Positions 61,111 through 64,000 of a DNA stretch of 64,000 nt are shown piece after piece. The notes below the pieces were generated by a model, which did not search any database, was not told the origin of the DNA, and was given only the letters and a program-made list of their open reading frames with translations. The DNA lies in contig JAQCEA010000005.1 of assembly GCA_027620495.1 (NCBI GenBank), forward strand, positions 1 through 64,000, given 5' to 3'. How positions within the stretch are numbered: the first letter of the stretch is position 1; each line of letters begins with the position of its first letter. This DNA is from Pseudomonadota bacterium. Lineage in GTDB: Bacteria; Pseudomonadota; Alphaproteobacteria; Puniceispirillales; Puniceispirillaceae. The translations under genes were made by a program, and so were the position numbers.

Positions 61111-61761
61111 CTATAAGATAGATTTTATTTTTTCGACCATATATTCAGATGGCTCATTATGCACAATGGTGCCTTTAAAACTGCCATCTTGCCGGTATAG
61201 ATAGACTGCGGCGCTGTGGTCATAAAGATAATCATCGCCATCACCAGTTTTTTCGGCATAAACACCAAAATGTCGCAAAGCCGACTCAATATCTGCGCGC
61301 CCCCCGGTTAACCCGGTGACGCTGGTATCAAACAAGCCGAGATATGCATGTAATTGCGCCGGTGTGTCTCGTTCCGGGTCAACCGTCACAAACAGAATTT
61401 GCAAATGATCCACGGCCTTGCCTTCAGCCGCCAGTTGATCCTGAATCGCGGTTAACGTCATCAATGTTGTCGGACAAATATCAGGACAATAGGTAAATCC
61501 GAAAAAAAGCGCGATCGGCTTGCCAGCAAAATCACTTGGACGTCGGGTTGCACCATTTTGGTCAAGCAAGGCAAATTGGCTATCCTGAAAATTTGGAAAT
61601 CCAACTGTTGTTGTTTCGGCCATGCGGTTAGACAGCAAAAATACCGCGACAAGCCCGGCCAGAAAGGCGGCACCTGCCACCGACCATTTGATCCAGCTTG
61701 ACTGTCGCCCGGTCGCGGCGGGATGACCCGGCCGGGCGGCTTTTTGATCTTTATGTTTCAT
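61111..61761 (-). CDS. SCO1/SenC/PrrC copper protein
   Basis: SCO proteins deliver copper to the CuA centre of cytochrome oxidase. The 216-residue protein has a membrane anchor (about 25-45: VAGAAFLAGLVAVFLL) and a thioredoxin fold. The copper ligands C92 and C96 (YCPDICPTTL) and H182 (YDHSAAVYLY) are all present. It fits with ctaA and the HIG1-type protein in oxidase biogenesis. It diverges from the YggT gene. Confidence 0.93.
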   Translation of the reverse strand: MKHKDQKAARPGHPAATGRQSSWIKWSVAGAAFLAGLVAVFLLSNRMAETTTVGFPNFQDSQFALLDQNGATRRPSDFAGKPIALFFGFTYCPDICPTTLMTLTAIQDQLAAEGKAVDHLQILFVTVDPERDTPAQLHAYLGLFDTSVTGLTGGRADIESALRHFGVYAEKTGDGDDYLYDHSAAVYLYRQDGSFKGTIVHNEPSEYMVEKIKSIL

Positions 61762-61955
61762 GCTGTTTCGTCTACGCCATCACGCCCGCCAATGACAAGC
61801 ATCAAATCGATCAAATGGCAAACCAAACCAACAAAATCAGCCATTGTCATTGATATTTTATTTTGCCTATATTACCCCAGATTAATCTGGTGCGTGTGCG
61901 CGGTTGTTGCATCGCGGACGGTGCCATCACTCCACATTATGAATTAGGCAAATAT

Positions 61956-62237
61956 ATGTATGCAGTCATCGTCCTCATCGACCAGATCATAAATATCTAT
62001 ATCTGGACGTTGTTGATCTATATCGGCGTTGGGTGGCTTGTTGCGTTTCGCATCGTTAACCCATGGCAGCCCGTTGTGCGCATGATTACCGATCTATTGG
62101 CCCGTATTCATGAACCGCTGCTGCGTCAGGTACGGCGGTTTTTACCTGATCTAGGCCCGGTCGATATCAGCCCGATTATCTTGTTTCTGGCGGCGCAATT
62201 TATCCGCAATCTGTTAATCAGCAGCTTGTCTGGCTAG
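61956..62237 (+). CDS. YggT family membrane protein
   Basis: The 93-residue protein has two membrane helices flanking a hydrophilic loop: INIYIWTLLIYIGVGWLVAF, then NPWQPVVRMITDLLARIHEPLLRQVRRFLPDLGPVDISP, the YggT signature, and IILFLAAQFIRNLLIS. The family is linked to osmotic tolerance and cell division in some bacteria. ATG 61956 begins the conserved part. It is alone between SCO1 and a HIG1-type gene. Confidence 0.88.
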   Translation: MYAVIVLIDQIINIYIWTLLIYIGVGWLVAFRIVNPWQPVVRMITDLLARIHEPLLRQVRRFLPDLGPVDISPIILFLAAQFIRNLLISSLSG

Positions 62238-62341
62238 CCCGGCTAGCGGCGGCGGAATGACGCGCTGTAATTTTGAACAAAGCTTGGTAAAAGAGGTGTG
62301 TTGCCACATGCCGCAAGCCAGATAATAAGGAATGCAAAAAA

Positions 62342-62542
62342 ATGAGCTTTGATCAAATCATCCTGATGGTGGCGCTGCTTGCCGTGGCTGGCATTTTGGG
62401 CTGGGGCGTGCTGACAATGGCGCGTGGCGGCGACTATAATATCAAAAATTCCAATCGCATCATGCGTTACCGTATTATTTTTCAGGCCATCGCCCTGATC
62501 ATCATTTTGGGGTTAATGTGGTGGCGGCGTACCGGGTCATAG
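62342..62542 (+). CDS. HIG1-type twin-membrane-helix protein
   Basis: The 66-residue protein has two membrane helices (about 5-25 and 45-62) with a conserved loop ARGGDYNIKNSNRIMRYRI. This matches the HIG_1_N domain of bacterial twin-transmembrane proteins related to mitochondrial Rcf1, which tune cytochrome oxidase. In Alphaproteobacteria it commonly precedes the PduO-type adenosyltransferase, as here with 60 bases between them. It is plausibly part of respiratory supercomplex biogenesis. Confidence 0.85.
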   Translation: MSFDQIILMVALLAVAGILGWGVLTMARGGDYNIKNSNRIMRYRIIFQAIALIIILGLMWWRRTGS

Positions 62543-62602
62543 ACCCCTCTTTTTACCGGGCCGCTTGGTCGTGCTGAAAAACAAAAAGCTGGAACAAAAA
62601 CA

Positions 62603-63172
62603 ATGGTAAAACTGAACAAAATCTATACGCGCACAGGCGATTCAGGCGAAACCAGTCTGGTCAATGGCATGCGGGTGTCAAAACATGCCCGCCGCCCATC
62701 AGCATTTGGCGAAATTGACGAGGCAAATTCAGTCATCGGTCTGGCCCGGTTGCATTGCACCGACAACGCTGAAGCTGATGACATGCTGGCACGTATTCAA
62801 AATGACCTGTTTGATCTTGGCGCGGATATTGCCACGCCGGAAACCGACAAGCCGGCTTTGCGAATCACCGAATCGCAGGTCAGCCGCCTTGAAGCAGAAA
62901 TCGATCGGATGAATGATGATTTAGAACCGCTAAATTCATTTATTCTGCCCGGCGGCAGTGCCGCATCGGCATGGCTGCATCTGGCCCGCACGGTCATCCG
63001 CCGCGCCGAACGCCACATGACCGAACTGGCCGCAGAAGAAGTGGTCAATCAAGCGGCGATGCATTATGTAAACCGGCTATCAGATCATTTGTTCGTGCTA
63101 GCGCGGCGGTTGAATAATAATGGCAAAACCGACATTTTATGGCGTCCCGGTGAAAATTCTGGGCAGAATTAG
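62603..63172 (+). CDS. Cob(I)alamin adenosyltransferase, PduO type
   Basis: PduO-type ATR makes adenosylcobalamin from ATP and cob(I)alamin. The 189-residue protein shows the N-terminal KIYTRTGDSGETSLVNG ATP loop and FGEIDEANSVIGLA. It also has FILPGGSAASAWLHLARTVIRRAER and the ending NRLSDHLFVLAR. All key segments are present. With cobS/cobT in this window it points to cobalamin use. etfB follows 84 bases later. Confidence 0.93.
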   Translation: MVKLNKIYTRTGDSGETSLVNGMRVSKHARRPSAFGEIDEANSVIGLARLHCTDNAEADDMLARIQNDLFDLGADIATPETDKPALRITESQVSRLEAEIDRMNDDLEPLNSFILPGGSAASAWLHLARTVIRRAERHMTELAAEEVVNQAAMHYVNRLSDHLFVLARRLNNNGKTDILWRPGENSGQN

Positions 63173-63255
63173 ACAGGTTTTTATATGCACGGCCTGCTTT
63201 AACATGGCCATAGACAGTTTGGCTCTGAATCATTTGGCGATATGAGGAGAATGAC

Positions 63256-64000
63256 ATGAAAGTTTTGGTCCCGGTCAAACGGGTGATTGACTATAACGTA
63301 AAGGTGCGCGTCAAAGCTGATAATAGCGGCGTTGAACTTGCCAATGTGAAAATGGCGATGAACCCGTTTGATGAAATTGCTGTTGAACAGGCCCTGCGTC
63401 TGAAAGAAGCTGGTGGTGCCGAAGAGGTTATCGTTGTATCGATCGGCCCAGCGCAAAATCAAGAAACCATCCGCACCGGCTTGGCCATGGGGGCTGATCG
63501 CGGCATCCATATCGAAGCATCGCATGATATCGAACCTCTGGCCGTTGCCAAACTGTTGAAAGCTGTTGTCGAACGGGAAAATCCGGGCCTTGTATTGGTT
63601 GGCAAACAGGCCATTGACGATGATTGCAACCAAACAGGACAGATGCTGGCCGCCTTGCTTGGCTGGGCCCAAGGTACATTTGTATCAGCCTTGGACGTGG
63701 CGGGTGACAAAGCAAAAATCGTACGCGAAGTCGATGGCGGGCTTGAACATCTGGAAATCAAGATGCCAGCGATTGTGTCTGTCGATCTTCGACTGAATGA
63801 GCCACGCTATGCGTCACTGCCAAATATCATGAAAGCCAAGAAAAAGCCGCTTGATAGCCTGACAGTTGATGATCTTGGTGTTGATATCAAGCCGCGGCTG
63901 ACCATCGTCAAGGTCGAAGAACCAGCCGCACGCGAAGCCGGCATCAAAGTAGCAGACGTAAAAGAGCTTGTTGAAAAACTCAAAAATGAAGCAAAGGTGA
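63256..64000 (+). CDS. etfB: Electron transfer flavoprotein subunit beta, cut by the window end
   Basis: EtfB with EtfA carries electrons from acyl-CoA and other dehydrogenases to the quinone pool through ETF-QO. The protein starts [20 protein letters not shown] after the strong site GAGGAG. It includes the AMP-binding [17 protein letters not shown] and ends EKLKNEAKV at the last full codon. The final base is the first of another codon, so only one or two codons are missing. etfA is expected just to the right. Confidence 0.95.
   Translation, partial: MKVLVPVKRVIDYNVKVRVKADNSGVELANVKMAMNPFDEIAVEQALRLKEAGGAEEVIVVSIGPAQNQETIRTGLAMGADRGIHIEASHDIEPLAVAKLLKAVVERENPGLVLVGKQAIDDDCNQTGQMLAALLGWAQGTFVSALDVAGDKAKIVREVDGGLEHLEIKMPAIVSVDLRLNEPRYASLPNIMKAKKKPLDSLTVDDLGVDIKPRLTIVKVEEPAAREAGIKVADVKELVEKLKNEAKV

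Overview
The window is core chromosome of a free-living alphaproteobacterium with intermediate GC content. I infer a marine lineage near the SAR116 clade (Candidatus Puniceispirillum), with moderate confidence and only from gene content and composition. Supporting traits are a class I lysyl-tRNA synthetase, a double-length dCTP deaminase, CobS/CobT beside BolA and a J-domain protein, an argD-argF-hslO cluster, and many small families typical of Alphaproteobacteria (DUF4167, DUF1178, DUF1289, DUF2889, RHH_4, HIG1-type). I see no insertion sequence, prophage, CRISPR array, toxin-antitoxin pair or integron. About 60 protein genes and one tRNA are packed with short spacers.

Layout. 1-200 holds a strong leftward promoter with an A/T-tract upstream and a GC-rich discriminator. 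It looks like a stable-RNA (rRNA-type) promoter whose product lies left of the window. 0.5-2.8 kb: M23 murein hydrolase and a MOSC protein. 2.9-11 kb, minus strand: lysC, a RodZ-like protein, ispG, hisS, prfA, prmC and a DUF4167 protein. 11-15 kb: ubiG, a DUF1178 protein, secA. 15.4-18 kb: a PpiC-type isomerase, argJ and mutT. 18-21 kb: a methyltransferase facing comF, glutaredoxin 3 and a carbon-nitrogen hydrolase. 21-25 kb, minus strand: accA, a tyrosine recombinase (xerD-like), a large exported protein of unknown function and a small membrane protein. 25-32.6 kb: aroK, aroB, a CNNM/CorC-like protein, a DUF2889 protein, bolA, a J-domain protein, cobS and cobT. 32.7-39.3 kb: rpmB, an RHH_4 regulator, pyrD, class I lysS and a DinG-like helicase. 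39.3-44.5 kb: groEL/groES under a CIRCE operator, ctaA and aspS. 44.8-50.3 kb: homocysteine S-methyltransferase, a DUF1289 protein, a DJ-1-like protein without its cysteine, a CDGSH protein, tRNA-Gly(CCC), folE, trkH and a lipoprotein. 50.4-58.7 kb: hslO, argF, argD, dcd, an orphan ABC-2 permease, recX and acs. 58.7-64 kb: an atypical LuxR-type regulator, a TPR/beta-barrel gene broken by one in-frame stop, SCO1, YggT, a HIG1-type protein, a PduO-type adenosyltransferase and the start of etfB.

The genes serve housekeeping: translation and its termination (prfA, prmC, hisS, lysS, aspS, rpmB, tRNA-Gly), arginine synthesis (argJ, argD, argF), aromatic amino acids (aroK, aroB), isoprenoids (ispG), quinone and haem A for respiration (ubiG, ctaA, SCO1, HIG1-type), protein export and folding (secA, groESL, hslO, PpiC) and cobalamin use (cobST, pduO). 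I did not find a clearly new multi-gene system. The best leads are the broken barrel gene, the receiver-like regulator with a dyad in its own leader, the stable-RNA promoter at the left edge, the cysteine-less DJ-1 protein and a terminator-like hairpin ahead of argD.
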